The translations under genes and the position numbers were made by a program. DNA of 64,000 nt from Cololabis saira (Eukaryota > Chordata > Actinopteri > Beloniformes > Belonidae): assembly GCF_033807715.1 (NCBI RefSeq), contig NC_084609.1, positions 33,723,350-33,787,349 on the forward strand, in the 5' to 3' direction. Position 1 is the first letter of the stretch. Every line of letters starts with the position of its first letter. The notes under the pieces were generated by a model that worked only from the letters and a program-made list of their open reading frames with translations, did not search any database and was not told where the DNA came from. Below are positions 24,739 to 36,547 of the stretch, piece by piece.

Positions 24739-24925
24739 TAGGCAGCACTGTGGCTTGGTGGTAAGCACTGCTGCCTTTGCAGTGAGAAAGTTCCTGGTTC
24801 AAACTTCCTGGTTCCCTCCGGGTGCTGTGGCTTCCTTTCACAGTCCAAAGACATGTATGTCTAGGTTGAATGACAATTCTAAATTGCCCGTGTGTGTGTG
24901 TGTGAGTGAGTGAATGGTTTTTTGT
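24739..24925 (+). mobile_element. tRNA-derived SINE
   Basis: A-box-like TGGCTTGGTGGTAAGC at 24750 and B-box-like GGTTCAAACTTCC at 24797, spaced as in a tRNA gene. The head is followed by the family body ('cacagtccaaagacatgtat', 'ctaaattgcccg') and a GT-rich tail. No anticodon-arm or acceptor pairing supports a working tRNA. Confidence 0.75.
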
Positions 24926-25663
24926 TTTTCCATGTGTGTGCAGGATTGTCAGGAAGGGTATCCTTTGTAAAATTGGGCCAAATCAATGTGCGGACTATGA
25001 TCCGCATCCCCCGGGACCGCATCCCCCAGGACCGCATCCTCCGGGACCGCCGTGGCGAACCTCAGGCTTAGCGCCTGTCTGTCAATTCCTGCCCTACTCG
25101 GTTCCTCCCTTCCACTTCCTTCACTTAAACCAATCAAAAACCCAGTGGTTAAACATTCTCTTAGAATTTGGGCACAATTTAGGAAGTTTTTTGGTTTTCA
25201 CAGCTTCTCTCTTCTTAACCCCATTGCATCAAATCACTTTTTCAAACCATCCTGTGAGGACCCCACCTTCCAGGAATGGCACAGGAAGGGTATAATCTGT
25301 TTTAAAGATTTTTTTATTGACACCGCCTTGGCATCTTTCCAGCAATTAAGTAGGAAATTCAGCCTTCCAATGTCAAATTTCTACAGGTATCTTCAGGCTA
25401 GACATTTTATTGTTTCCCAGACACCCAGCCCTGGTGCATCAATAGGCTTGACCACAGTTGACAAAGTTCTTGCCACAGACCCACTTAAAAAGAGGCTCAT
25501 TTCATCTTTCTATGGCATGTTGCTGGATCTTAGGAGTGCCCCCACAGATAAACTCAAAGCAGCGTGGGAGAAGGACTTAGGGCTCCCCCTATTGGAGGAT
25601 ACCTGGGAGTCCATATTCAGATTGGTTAATTCAACCTCCTTGTGCGCGCGACACTGCTTAATT

Positions 25664-27558
25664 AGGGCCCGAGCACCTTCAGAGCGAAGGCCCTATTGTA
25701 TTTGCAGGAATTTTTAGGGCCCGAGCACTTGCAGTGCGAAGGCCCTATTGTAATTGCAGGAATTATTAGGGCCCGAGCACCTTCAGTGCGAAGGCCCTAT
25801 TGTATTTGCAGGAATTTTTATTAGGGCCCGAGCACTTGCAGTGCGAAGGCCCTATTGTATTTGCAGGAATTATTCTTTTTCTTCTTCTTCTTATTGTTCT
25901 GACAAAAGGAAGGCCTTTTTGCCCCCCTAAACGTGCCCAAAAAGTCACCAAATTTTGCACGCAAGCCAGGCCTGGCGAAAAATTTTATATTTAATGGTTT
26001 GCATTATTGGGCGTGGCAAAATGGCTCAACAGCGCCCCCTTGAAAACTTTGTGCCTCAAGCCCCACGATACGGTTTGACGTACAAGCACAAAAATCGGTA
26101 CACACCTGTATCATGGCCCAACTTAAAGAAAAGTCTCTTGGGGTCATGCCCGAAACCGAACAGGATGTCGGCCATTTTTAGTCGTGTCATTTTGGCGAAA
26201 TTTATGCCCTTCCTCCGGCAGTTAATACGGCCCGAACCGTAACGTGCCCCTAAGTGTGTTATACATCAAAATGTGCGTCTCCTTCCTCCGACACCACGCA
26301 TTACTTTTCTCTTTCAAAAGCGTTACCGTAGCGACGCTAGACGCCAAAAAGCGCGCCCACCGTTCATCTGATTGGTTCAGACAGAAAAAACTTTGCGCCT
26401 CAAGCCCCATAATACGGTTTGACGTACATGAACAAAAATCGGTACACACCTGTATCATGTCGCAACTAAAAGAAAAGTCTCTTGGTGCCATGGCCGAAAC
26501 CGAACAGGAAGTCGGCCATTTTGAACATTCTGAATTAATCGCGTAATTTTGGAGCAATATATGCCATTCCTTCGAGAATTAATACGGCCCGAACCGTAAC
26601 GTGAACCCAGATGTGTTATACATCAAAATGTACGTCTCCATCCTGCGACTACGCGCATTACTTTTCTCTTTCAAAAGTGTTACCGTGGCGACGCTAGATG
26701 CCATAAGGCGCGCCCCCCTTCATCTGATTGGTCCATATTTGATAGTTCCCCAAAAGTCACCAAATTTTGCAAGCAAGGCAGGCCTGGTGATAAATTTGAT
26801 ATTTCATGGTTTGTATTCATGGGCGTGGCAAAATGGCTCAACAGCGCCCCCCGGAAAACTTTGTGCCTCGAGCCCCACAATACGGTTTGACGTACATGCA
26901 CGAAAATCGGTACACACCTGTATCATGTCGCAACTTAAGGAAAAGTCTCTTGGCACCATGGCCGAAACCGAACAGCAAGTCAGCCATTTTGAATTAATTG
27001 TGTAATTTTGGCGCAATTTATGCCATTCCTTCGGCCGTTAATACGGCCCGAACCGTAACGTGCACCCAGGTGTGTTATACATCAAAATGTGCGTCTCCAT
27101 CTTGCGACGACACGCATTACTTTTCTCTTTCAAAAGCGTTACCGTGGCGACACTTATGCCAAAAAGCGTGCCCCCCTTCATCTGATTGGTCCATATTTGA
27201 TAGTTCTCCAAAAGTCACCAAATTTGCATGCAAGCCAGGCCTGACGATAAATTTGATATTTCATCGTTTGCATTAATGGGCGTGGCCTAACGGCTCAACA
27301 GCGCCCCCTAGAATACATTTCTCTGCCATAACTTTTGAAAGGTTTGACATAATGAGTCGTGGGTGGTGTCATCGGACTCGGTATTGTCCTTGACCATAAT
27401 TGGTGAAAATTAGCCCCTTCTTCTGATTGGTTGTCCCTTTTTTCTGCTATAACTTTTGAATGGTTTGACATAGGAAGTCATGGGTGGTGTCATGTCTGAT
27501 ATGCTTATGGGGGGCAGTGGCCGTGAGTGCGAGGGCCCGTTCATCGCTGCTTGCAGCT
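25664..27558 (+). repeat. AGGGCCCGAGC composite repeat, copy A (complete)
   Basis: Bounded by TTAATT on both sides (25658-25663, 27559-27564), inserted in the L1 frame. The head is four tandem units of roughly 55 bp, each with AGGGCCCGAGCAC, GTGCGAAGGCCCT (complementary GGGCC/GGCCC arms) and 'attgtatttgcaggaatt'. The body is about three 310-390-bp units marked by 'ggcccgaaccgtaacgtg', 'gttatacatcaaaatg', 'gcgttaccgtggcgac' and 'catctgattggtcc'. Then come shorter units with 'cataacttttgaa'. The tail is GAGGGCCCGTTCATCGCTGC, TTGCAGCT. No coding capacity; the class of element is unknown to me. Confidence 0.8.
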
Positions 27559-28254
27559 TTAATTCAGTTTAAAGTGGTACACAGGGCTCATATTTCCAAA
27601 GCAAAGTTATCCTCCATGTACCCAGATATTAGTCCATACTGTGTAAGATGTAAAGTAGCAGAAGCCTCTCTCATCCACATGTACTGGTCCTGCCCATGTC
27701 TCAACAAGCACTGGAGGGAAGTCTTTCACACTCTCTCTCTGGTGCTTAAAATCAGATTAGCACCAAACCCACTGACTGCCCTGTTTGGGTCATGGAGGGA
27801 GGAAGGAAGTTAACCACTGCACAGAGACACACTTTATCTTTTGCCTCCCTTTTGGCTCGACGGGCAATTCTGTTCATGTGGAAGGATCCCTTCCCTCCTA
27901 CTCGTGCACAATGGATGGAAGACATCATGTCCTGCTTAAAACTGGAGAAAATTAGATACTCGCTTCAGCAATCAAATAAGTTCCAGAAAGTGTGGGGACC
28001 GAAGCATTCCAGACCCTGTCAGCTACTTTCCTAGTGCAGGCTTTTAATGTTAGAATGATCTCATATTGTGATTACTATTCTGGCAGTGACATGGGAGGGA
28101 TTAGTTTGGTCTGTAGGTTGTTTTTGTTATTGTTATTATTTTATTTCTTTTCTAACTGTTTAATTTTTATTTTTTTATAATTTGTACACCGGTGTATGCT
28201 ATGATTAACATGCCCATGCTTATTCAAAATCTTTGTAATTAACATTCAGCATTA

Positions 28255-28613
28255 CAGGACTGTCTCAGAAAATTGGAATATTGTGATAAAGTTCTTTATT
28301 TTCTGTAATGCAATTAAAAAAACAAAAATCTCATACATTCTGGATTCATTACAAATCAACTGAAATATTGCAAGCCTTTTATTATTTTAATATTACTGAT
28401 CATGGTTTACAGTTTAAGAAAACTCAAATATCCTATCTAAAAAAATTAGAATATTCTGGGAATCTTAAACTGTAAGCCATAATCAGCAATATTAAAATAA
28501 TAAGGCTTGCAATATTTCAGTATATTTGTAATGAATCCAGAATGTATGACATTTTTGTATTTTTAATTGTATTACAGAAAATCACAATATTCAAATTTTC
28601 TGAGACAGTCCTG
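28255..28613. mobile_element. Tc1/mariner-type palindromic MITE, copy 3
   Basis: Same termini as 19141-19507, with TA at 28253-28254 and 28614-28615. It lies in the 3' UTR of the L1 fragment, so it is younger than that L1. Confidence 0.93.
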
Positions 28614-28679
28614 TACACCTTTGTTGCGTTGTGAAAACTTCAATAAAAAAGATCTTGAATAAAAAAAATAAAAAAAACG

Positions 28680-29075
28680 CCATAAAGTGCCTTGATTTGT
28701 GCGGATGCGCGACAGGGAAGGAGCTGCGGAGCCGCGCGCACTTGTTCATCCCTCCTCCTCAGCAAACCCCCTTTCCTTTCCATCATCTTCTTTCTCTTGG
28801 TCCCTACCACTCACTGATTAATACCGTGGGGAAGACTGCTCTAAGAGCGAAATACCATCAGAAACGAGAGACAGAAGAAAAAACAGAATAAGACTATAGA
28901 AGAAACAGAAGGGGGGATTGATCACTCCACCTCCTCCTCCTCCGGCGCACCGCGGGGGGCAGATCCTGACCAGCGCGTCTCCAGCAGAAACCTCCGTCCG
29001 CGTCACGGGTCCGCCTCATCCAACCTCATACAGCCAACCTCATCCAGCCAACCTCATCCAGCCACCTCAGAGCAG
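28680..29075 (+). other. mpped1: Candidate 5' non-coding exon and promoter region of mpped1
   Basis: A GC- and CpG-rich island-like stretch in AT-rich surroundings ('gcggatgcgcgac', 'gagccgcgcgca', 'ccggcgcaccgcgg'), starting directly after an L1 tail. It ends AGCAG|GTAGGTCC, a strong splice donor at 29076. The next good acceptor on this strand that opens an mpped1 exon is at 37300. There is no long frame, so it would be 5' UTR. The sequence after the donor (29076-29671) stays moderately GC-rich and single-copy. This is inference from composition and one splice site; no TATA box is obvious. Confidence 0.4.
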
Positions 29076-29671
29076 GTAGGTCCAGTTCTCAGCATCTGAA
29101 AAAAAATCTGAAAAAAACAAAAGACAGGAACGACCGTAGTATACGGATTTTCCCCAGAAACCGCATAGCTCTGCATTTATTTGAGGGTTTAAGAATGTTT
29201 TGAAACATTTTCCCTTTCCTCATGTATGAAGCGGATATACACATATTTAGTCGTCTGGGCTTTTGATAAAGACACTCAGTGAATAATCTGGATATGATGC
29301 TCTCCCGTCGGGAACCGGGATGCCTTTATGCTGGGTCGGATCTCAGCGCTTCAGCATCCAGCGCGCAGGTGTCGCGGTCCAGAGAGGCGACCTGGACACT
29401 TGCTGGAGGCTGAGGGTCCGAATAGTTGCAGAGTTGGAGTTTAGTTCAACAAAAGTGTAGGGGAAATAGCGCATGAGGACAATAGCAGGACCGCTTCGAT
29501 CCTTGAGATGAAAGGGTTCCAATTCTGATTGACAGTAAATTCAGTAAAGATATTTACCTGAAATAAGATGCCAGGGTGGATCAGATGCATTTTTAACTAC
29601 TAAAAAATAAATCTATATACAAATCGATTGTGTCTTATTCTACATTATTCTTGTCATTTTATATTCAGTGC

Positions 29672-30289
<618 letters not shown>

Positions 30290-31435
30290 TGTTTTTTTTG
30301 CACTCTTTTAATCGGGGGGGGGTGACATCTGCTGCTAATCCAGGACGTGAGAACACACATGGAGGCGCAAATCGAGCACTGGACATCTGCAAGAGAGAAA
30401 AAAAAAAAAAGAAAACAAAAAAAAAACAGACACGAACAGACACACCCGGAACCCAGGCAACCATCAACCCCACAGAGGGCGAGAAGAGGGCGAGAGGAAA
30501 CCCACCGCCAGCGAGGCCCGTCTCCTCCCAGCGGCAGCCGAGGAGACCCGCGGGCAGGGCCCCCACGACTACAGGAAGAGGCAGCCAGGGATCCCACGGC
30601 GGTGAGCCGGGACCCAGGCGAACCCCGACCACCCCCCGTGGGCCGGACATGCGGCCAGGAGGCCCCCACCCCCCAGGCCAATGACCCCACCCGGCGAGAG
30701 GCCAGCCTGCCCGGAGAGACAGAGCCACCTCGGCCGCTGACCCGGGCAAGTGCTACGAAAGTGGGGGGCGCCCCGCCGCAGAGGCAGCGGGGGGGACCAG
30801 AGAAGGGCCTGGAGAGAGGGAACCCCCCAACAGGGCGACACCCGCACGGGCCCGACAACGGAGGGCCCCAGACCCAGGCTTCCCATTCATCCATCCATTC
30901 ATCCATCCATATTCTATAATAATAATAATAATATAGTATACTAACAATAATAATAATAATAATAATAATAATAACCATCCTTGTTATAATAATAATGATA
31001 AGAAGAACCCGGGACCCGGGCATCGCGACCACCCCGCCCCAGGCCCCTCCCTGGTGTTGAGTGCATGTGGCTAATGCAATAAAAACCGGGAGGGGGAGGT
31101 CAGGGTATCATATTTGACAATGACCTCCCCCTCCAAGACGCTAAGTATCCTTGTTAAGTGTATCTATTAAATGTTGAGTGTGCAGTGTCTAGGATGTTAT
31201 TGAAATCATGGGGCGGGGAGTACCGGGGCACATGGGACAGTGTCCCCCACGCACCGGACACCACGACGCCTCGGACCTATGTATGTGTGAGTCATGTAGG
31301 GGGGGCAGGAGGGGGAGCGGTGGCCGAAGCCAGGAGGCAGGGCCAGTGGTGCTGGCCCCGGTAGGCGCCCACGTTCCCCCGCCGGCCATCCAGGTCGACG
31401 GGGGCCGGCCCACCGCACCTCCAGGAGCGCCGCTG
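30290..31435 (-). repeat. GC-rich repeat, probably the 5' or internal part of a retroelement
   Basis: The block 'cacatggaggcgcaaatcgagcact'-like sequence at 30355-30385, next to a G-run, recurs at 34370-34455 and, weakly and inverted, at 13680-13770. The 30430-31060 part is C-rich with many open frames on both strands, without recognisable domains. AAT/ATA trinucleotide runs lie at 30915-30970. 31203-31435 is a further GC-rich block. I cannot name the element; it abuts the L1 fragment at 31436. Confidence 0.45.
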
Positions 31436-31940
31436 GAGCATAAAGCATGCATATAATTATCAGGGGTGTTCTCTGTGCACTGTGAGCAGATGTTAGAGGT
31501 GACAAAACCCATCTGGAACATCCTTTAGTCTAAGAAGAACTTTGTATTGTATAAGTTGTAAGTTTGGGTTCTTGGTCATAGTGAAATTATTTAAACATAT
31601 TTGTGACCAAGATATCTGGTCGGTGTTAAGAGAGAGGTCCACCTCCCATTTTGAGATCGGAAGAGAAACTGAGTTATCTATTTTGGACATTAACCTGGGG
31701 TGCTTAGGTTAAATAACTCTATTATCTTAGCGGGAAGTTGTTGGTCCAATTGGTTGAGTTTATATTTTTTGTCTATTATGGACTTAAGTTATTGATATTC
31801 ATAAAATTTGTTACTGCTAATTTCATATTGAACAGTGAGTGTATTAAAAGGTACAAAGGCCAACACACGGCCAAAGCTCTGGGGGCCGTCCTCGGGACCG
31901 GGCAGACCGGCGAGACAGTTCGGGGGGTCGCCCTCAAGGC

Positions 31941-32708
31941 CTAGGCTTGGGCCTTGGCGTGGACCTTGGCCTGGGCTGTTGCGTGGGACTTGGTCTTGGC
32001 GTGGGACTCGGACTTGGCATGGGACTCGGACTTGGCGTGGGACTCGGACTTGGCGTGGAACTCGGACTTGGCGTGGAACTTGGACTTGGCGTGGAACTTG
32101 GCTTGGGGGCAGACAGGATACGAGGAGCCGGCTGAGGGGGAACCCAGGTCCTCGGCACTGGCTGCGGGGGAATCCGGGTCCTCGGCGCTGGCTGCGGGGG
32201 AACCCGGGTCCTTGGCGCTGGCTGAGGGGGAACCCGGGTCCTTGGAGGTGCCAGAGGGGGAACCCCGGGTCCTCGGCGCTGGCTGCGGGGGAACCCGGGT
32301 CCTTGGCGCTGGCTGAAGGGGAACCCGGGTCCCTGGCGCTGGCTGAGGGGGAACCCGGGTCCTTGGCTCTGGCTGAGGGGGAACCCGGGTCCTTGGCACT
32401 GGCTGAGGGGGAACCCGGGTCCTTGGCGCTGGCTGCAGGGGGTCCGGGACCATCACCGGAGCAGGGGCTGATGCGTCCGGGACCACCGCCGACACAAGGG
32501 ACGATGCGCCCAGGACCACCGCCGGAACAGAGGCTAGCTGGGGCTGGCGCCGACGCCGTCTCCCCTGAGCCTGAATGCTCCTGGGCCCACCCCGAGCCAG
32601 GCGTGTTCCCCGGAAGGGGGACTCCTCCTCCTCGTACCAGCTCATGTTTTTCTCCGCCTGCCGGCGGAGAAACTCCCAGAGGGGAATGAACTCTCCCGAT
32701 GGGTCCAT
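31941..32708 (-). CDS. Repeat-encoded Pro/Ser/Ala-rich ORF of the LTR element
   Basis: Starts [20 protein letters not shown] and [10 protein letters not shown] just after the LTR, a gag-like leader position. Residues from about 70 on come from two tandem arrays: a 30-bp unit (about ten copies, 32125-32450) giving [14 protein letters not shown] repeats, and an 18-bp unit (31975-32110) giving [12 protein letters not shown] repeats. Both units are multiples of three, so several frames on both strands stay open; only the N-terminus argues for this frame. No known domain. Expression is doubtful. Confidence 0.4.
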   Translation of the reverse strand: MDPSGEFIPLWEFLRRQAEKNMSWYEEEESPFRGTRLARGGPRSIQAQGRRRRRQPQLASVPAVVLGASSLVSAVVPDASAPAPVMVPDPLQPAPRTRVPPQPVPRTRVPPQPEPRTRVPPQPAPGTRVPLQPAPRTRVPPQPAPRTRGSPSGTSKDPGSPSASAKDPGSPAASAEDPDSPAASAEDLGSPSAGSSYPVCPQAKFHAKSKFHAKSEFHAKSESHAKSESHAKSESHAKTKSHATAQAKVHAKAQA

Positions 32709-32724
32709 TTTGGTCGGTCCGTTC

Positions 32725-33045
32725 TGTCAAGGGTTTGGTTGTTGAGGACCCAAACGCAGGAGAGCGGGAGGCAGGAGTTCCAAAAACAGGGTTTATTTAA
32801 CACAAATAAACCAAAAGCACTGCTGAGCAGGATACAAAACAAAAACATGAACATGAAGGTGGCTACAAAAAACTGACGAGGAGAACATGGAGGGAGCAAA
32901 CAGTACGGACCGACAGGGAGCAGGGAAAGACAAGACCAGATATACACAGGGGATAACGAGACACAGGTGCGAACAATAAGGGCAGATGGAAACCAGGCGG
33001 AGAAGAACAGAAAACACAAACTGGGGGAAATGTCAAACCCTGACA
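32725..33045 (-). mobile_element. LTR (minus orientation), 321 bp
   Basis: On the minus strand it runs TGTCAGGGTTTGACATTT to AACCAAACCCTTGACA, with an AATAAA-type signal ('gtgttaaataaaccctg') and 'cctgctcagcagtgctttt'. The same blocks occur in the solo LTR at 63350-63788 and the scrap at 42984-43046. Confidence 0.85.
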
Positions 33046-34040
33046 TTAATCCAGTGACTTAAACCAAGAGGGAGGGGGTTTGGATGGTATCATTAAAAAA
33101 ATATAATTTTCTTTTTGGTAAAATCATGATGGTGACAATTCTTCCCATGAGTGAAATGGGAAGAGAGTTCCATCTGGTAAGATCATCTTCTATTTTCTTT
33201 AAAAGCTGAACATAATTTAGTTTTATTAACTCTGATAGCCTAGGGAAGATGTTTATGCCTAGATATCTAATGTTTCCTATTTTGTAATTTAGTAGTGGCT
33301 GTATTCCGGAAATTGCAGTTAATGCACAAAACTGTGGATTTAGACCAGTTAATAGAATAGTCAGACAGAGATGAAAATCCCTCTATAAGTACAATTGTCT
33401 GTGATAGTGAGGTTTGTGAGTTCTGGAGGAAGAGTAGTACGTCATCCGCCTAAAGACTTATTTTGTGCTCTAATGTTTTGCATTGTATACCTTAAATATT
33501 TAGATTTATCCTGATAGCAGCTGCTAAGGGCTCAATACATATTGCGAATAGTGAAGGAGAAAGAGGACAACTCTGTCTAATACCTCTCTGCAGGTTAAAG
33601 CTTGTTGAGACTTGATCGTTTGTCCTGACACATGCCTTGGGAGAGCTATTTAATATCTTTATCCAGTCGACAGTTGAAATTTGCAATTTACTCGATCAAA
33701 TGCTTTTTCTGCATCTAGAGATATAATAGTAGTTTCCTGTTTATTGATACTTGAATGATCTATAATATTGAGTAGTCTACGAGTGTTAGCTCGTCTAACC
33801 TGTTAGATCTGGATGTATAATGGAAGGGGTAATTATTCTCAGACATTTGGAAAGAGCTTTGCTGATTATTTTAAGATCTACATTTATTAATGATATTGGG
33901 CGGTAGCTCGATGGGAGCAAAGGATCCTTATCTGGTTTCAATAAGAGGCTAACATTAGCAGAATTCATATTTAAGGGTAAACTTTTGTTCTCCTTAACAT
34001 TTAAGATCATTTTATAAAATGTTGGTGCTAATATGCTCCA

Positions 34041-34638
34041 GAATTCTTTTTAATTTTAATTTTAATTTTAATTTAATAAAGAGCTACATCTTATGTCCTC
34101 AAGTGAAGTAAATACTTTTCTTTGTTGTTCTTTTGTGTCTTTGAAAATGTTATTAAAATTGTCTCATTATACAGATTTGTTGTTGGTGTTCATTTTTGAA
34201 AATGTTGGTGAATGCAGGTGAAAATATATATTTATTTACCTTGTCTGCACATATTTTAATGATCAATACCACGCTGGTAAAAACCTAAGGCATATATATG
34301 TGCTTTGTTACTATATTTAATATATATACGAATACATATATACTGTATTAACATACAAACCCAGTTTTTTTTTGGGGGGGGGGGGTGATATCCGCTGCTA
34401 AACCAGGAAGCAAGAACACACATGGAGGTGCATGTTGAGCACTGGAAATCTGCAACAAAAACAAAAAAAAAACAAAAACAGAACAGACACGAAACCGACA
34501 CGGAACCGGCCAAAACACGAGCAGCAACCGTCCCAAGTCTTGAGATCCAATCACAATCTGAGCTACGCTACCGCAATTAACTAACCCCAAAAACTACAGA
34601 GCAAGCATTCAGGTGAACAAGCCGATCTACTGTATATG

Positions 34639-34642
<4 letters not shown>
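34041..34642. other. Intron; repeat scrap
   Basis: Short (TTTTAA)n-like run at 34048-34072. 34368-34460 is a partial copy of the block at 30310-30385, beside a 13-G run. Otherwise nothing recognised. Confidence 0.5.
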
Positions 34643-34705
<63 letters not shown>

Positions 34706-34783
34706 ATATGTCTGTGTGGCTGTGTGTGTATATGTATGTGTGGCTATGTGTGTGTATGTGTGTGTGTGTATATGTATATGTCT

Positions 34784-34866
<83 letters not shown>
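34643..34866. repeat. (TG)n microsatellite, compound
   Basis: Two long GT/TG runs separated by about 90 bp of TATG/TGGC variants. Confidence 0.98.
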
Positions 34867-34869
<3 letters not shown>

Positions 34870-36228
34870 GTCCTATCAAAGCTCCTTTTGTTCTCCTTCT
34901 TCTTTTGTGTCTTTGAAAATGTTATTAAAATAGAAATAGAAAATAAAATTATACAGATTTGTTGTTGGTGTTAATTTTTGAAAATGTTGGTGAATGTAGG
35001 TGAAATTAATTTTGAACTGACAAGAGTTTTGTTTTGTAATTGTTTATAAATGCACAATATGCTTAGTTCTGAGGCTGTTGAATCTCTCCAGTGTCTCCTT
35101 GTACATTTGCAGTATGTGTTATATTTAAGTAATATTTGCAAGACCCACTGATGCCTCACTTTGCAAAGAATAAACCACCTGAATCTGAGGATGGAGATTA
35201 CCATATATCATAATATCCCAGGGACATAGATGTAAAATAGACTCCAAATGTGAATCTAAATTAATCTGATTCACTTTTATTAAAAAGCTGAAAATCATAA
35301 CCATAGCTGAAGGGTGACATTTTCAAGGGGATGCTATTTGGCAGTAATGCTTGTACTTTGAAAATCTCAAGATGAGCGAGCCAAATAAATAAAATATGGG
35401 TGGAGAGTTGACAGATGGTTTCGCGAAAGTTTTTGAACCACTCTATAGTCTATAGTCTATGAGATCTAGACAGCTACAGTATATCTAAACCCACTGTGTT
35501 AGCCACTCAGCATCTGCTAATGGACTTCTCTGTCTGGCAGTAGCAGTGTGAAGGGCCATCACTGTCACGTTCATGACAACAGAAACAGCTGCTTGTTTTA
35601 GGAGTGCACATATTGTATGCACTCTTGAAACACATTCACCTACTATGATGGGATTTGCCTGCGATGTAAGGCGTGAACGCATTTCTGTCCCACTGAGCTA
35701 TCCGTGTGTGAGGTTGCAGTGAATGATGAGACGAGATGGCATGCTGACATCACACGGCAGTCCAGGTGGACTTTTCCAAAGCTGCCTGTCCCCAAATTAT
35801 CACCTCCCTCTTCCACTGCCTCCATCATTTCAGCTCCTCTCAATAGTTCTGTTATCTCCCAGCAGCTGATGAAAAAGGAGCTGCAGAGTTAAATTTGTAC
35901 CTCAGAGATGGACCTTTTAGCAGGACAGTCGATGAGATGTAGATGATTCATTTTCATAAATAACCTTCATGAAAATAAAATGAGCAACATTTGTCTGTTT
36001 GTAAGTGTTTTATATCTGGAGCTATGACACCGATGCCAAAAAAGTTCAGAATATGTGCATATTGTAAATAAAACAGGAAGCAAAAGCCTTTGGTCATGGG
36101 CAACAGATTGCTGGGAAATTAATGGTAAAAGGAAACACCTGGAAGATTTGCAAAGCATTGCATTCTGTTTTTCTGTTGGGTTTTTCACACCTTTTTTCCA
36201 CCTTTTTGGATTTAGGGTTATATATGTC
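34867..36228. other. Intron, no gene or clear repeat
   Basis: 34880-34990 repeats 34120-34210 ('tgtctttgaaaatgttattaaaat', 'cagatttgttgttggtgtt' words), a local duplication either side of the TG-rich repeat. 35,200-36,220 looks single-copy; I recognise no exon. Confidence 0.55.
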
Positions 36229-36509
36229 TGTAGCAAGCTTGTGCTACCCGGGGTCAACCAACAGGGAAAGAGGACACGGGGTTTCGTGGGGAAATTGTGG
36301 ATCTTAATTTTGCTAAGACACAGACGTGTACCAGTACACTCAGCCGCTCTGTGTCATCCCTCCTTTTTGCCGGTGTGCAGCCGCTCTTAAATAGCCAGGC
36401 AGGGTGGAAAGATTGATTGGGCACAGGTGTGCCCAATCAGCTGGACCAGGCCCGCGCCACCTGTGTGCTGCTCCCCCGTAGACCACGCCCAATCCTCCAC
36501 CCTGCCACA
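36229..36509 (-). repeat. TRIM LTR (3' LTR in element sense)
   Basis: Shares nearly all sequence with 36895-37181. Includes an inverted repeat 'ggcacaggtgtgcccaatca' and 'cgctcttaaatag'. The minus strand offers 'ctatttaagagcggc' as a TATA-like box. Confidence 0.93.
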
Positions 36510-36547
36510 CACCCCCATCGCACGACTCAGGCCGGGGACCATCCGGC

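Larger units (their letters stand above)
25050..28678 (+). pseudogene. L1-clade LINE ORF2 C-terminus and 3' tail, interrupted
   Basis: The frame reads LRIWAQFRKFFGFHSFSLLN, FFIDTALASFQQLSRKFSLP and WESIFRLVNSTSLCARHCLI, then is cut at 25664. It resumes at 27565 with QFKVVHRAHISKAKLSSMYP, YCVRCKVAEASLIHMYWSCP (a Cys-x2-Cys...His...Cys zinc-knuckle-like motif) and, after a frameshift near 27800, LARRAILFMWKDPFPPTRAQ and KLEKIRYSLQQSNKFQKVW. The 3' UTR is itself hit by a MITE (28255-28613) and ends in an A-rich tail at about 28640-28678. 5'-truncated, dead. Confidence 0.88.
31846..33045 (-). mobile_element. Non-autonomous LTR-type element with a repeat-encoded ORF (one LTR left)
   Basis: On the minus strand it starts with an LTR (33045-32725) and continues into an ORF made largely of tandem repeats. 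The distal end (about 31860-31950) shares 'gaccggcgagacagttcggg' and flanking sequence with the TRIM at 36229-37181, so the two belong to one wider family. No protease, RT or integrase. The second LTR and left target duplication are missing, so the 3' end (minus sense) is truncated. Confidence 0.72.
31436..34040 (-). pseudogene. L1-clade LINE on the minus strand, interrupted by an LTR-type element
   Basis: Read on the minus strand: NVSLLLKPDKDPLLPSSYRP and ISLINVDLKIISKALSKCLR (34010-33795), the N-terminal reverse-transcriptase core; then LQRGIRQSCPLSPSLFAICI and EPLAAAIR (near 33600-33490), the conserved RT block with G-x-x-Q; then, across the insertion 31846-33045, SLPISKWEVDLSLNTDQISW and NPNLQLIQYKVLLRL (31690-31493). 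The FADD region lies in 33430-33490 but is degraded. Related to the fragment at 11640-12530. Confidence 0.85.

Noticed and set aside
24739..24810. tRNA gene
   Set aside because: A and B boxes are present but cloverleaf stems are not, and the sequence runs into the SINE body.
25800..27016. Numerous 60-130-residue frames such as MVCIHGRGKMAQQRPPENFV
   Set aside because: They recur in each copy of the composite repeat with stops and frame changes at different places, and on both strands; not conserved as protein.
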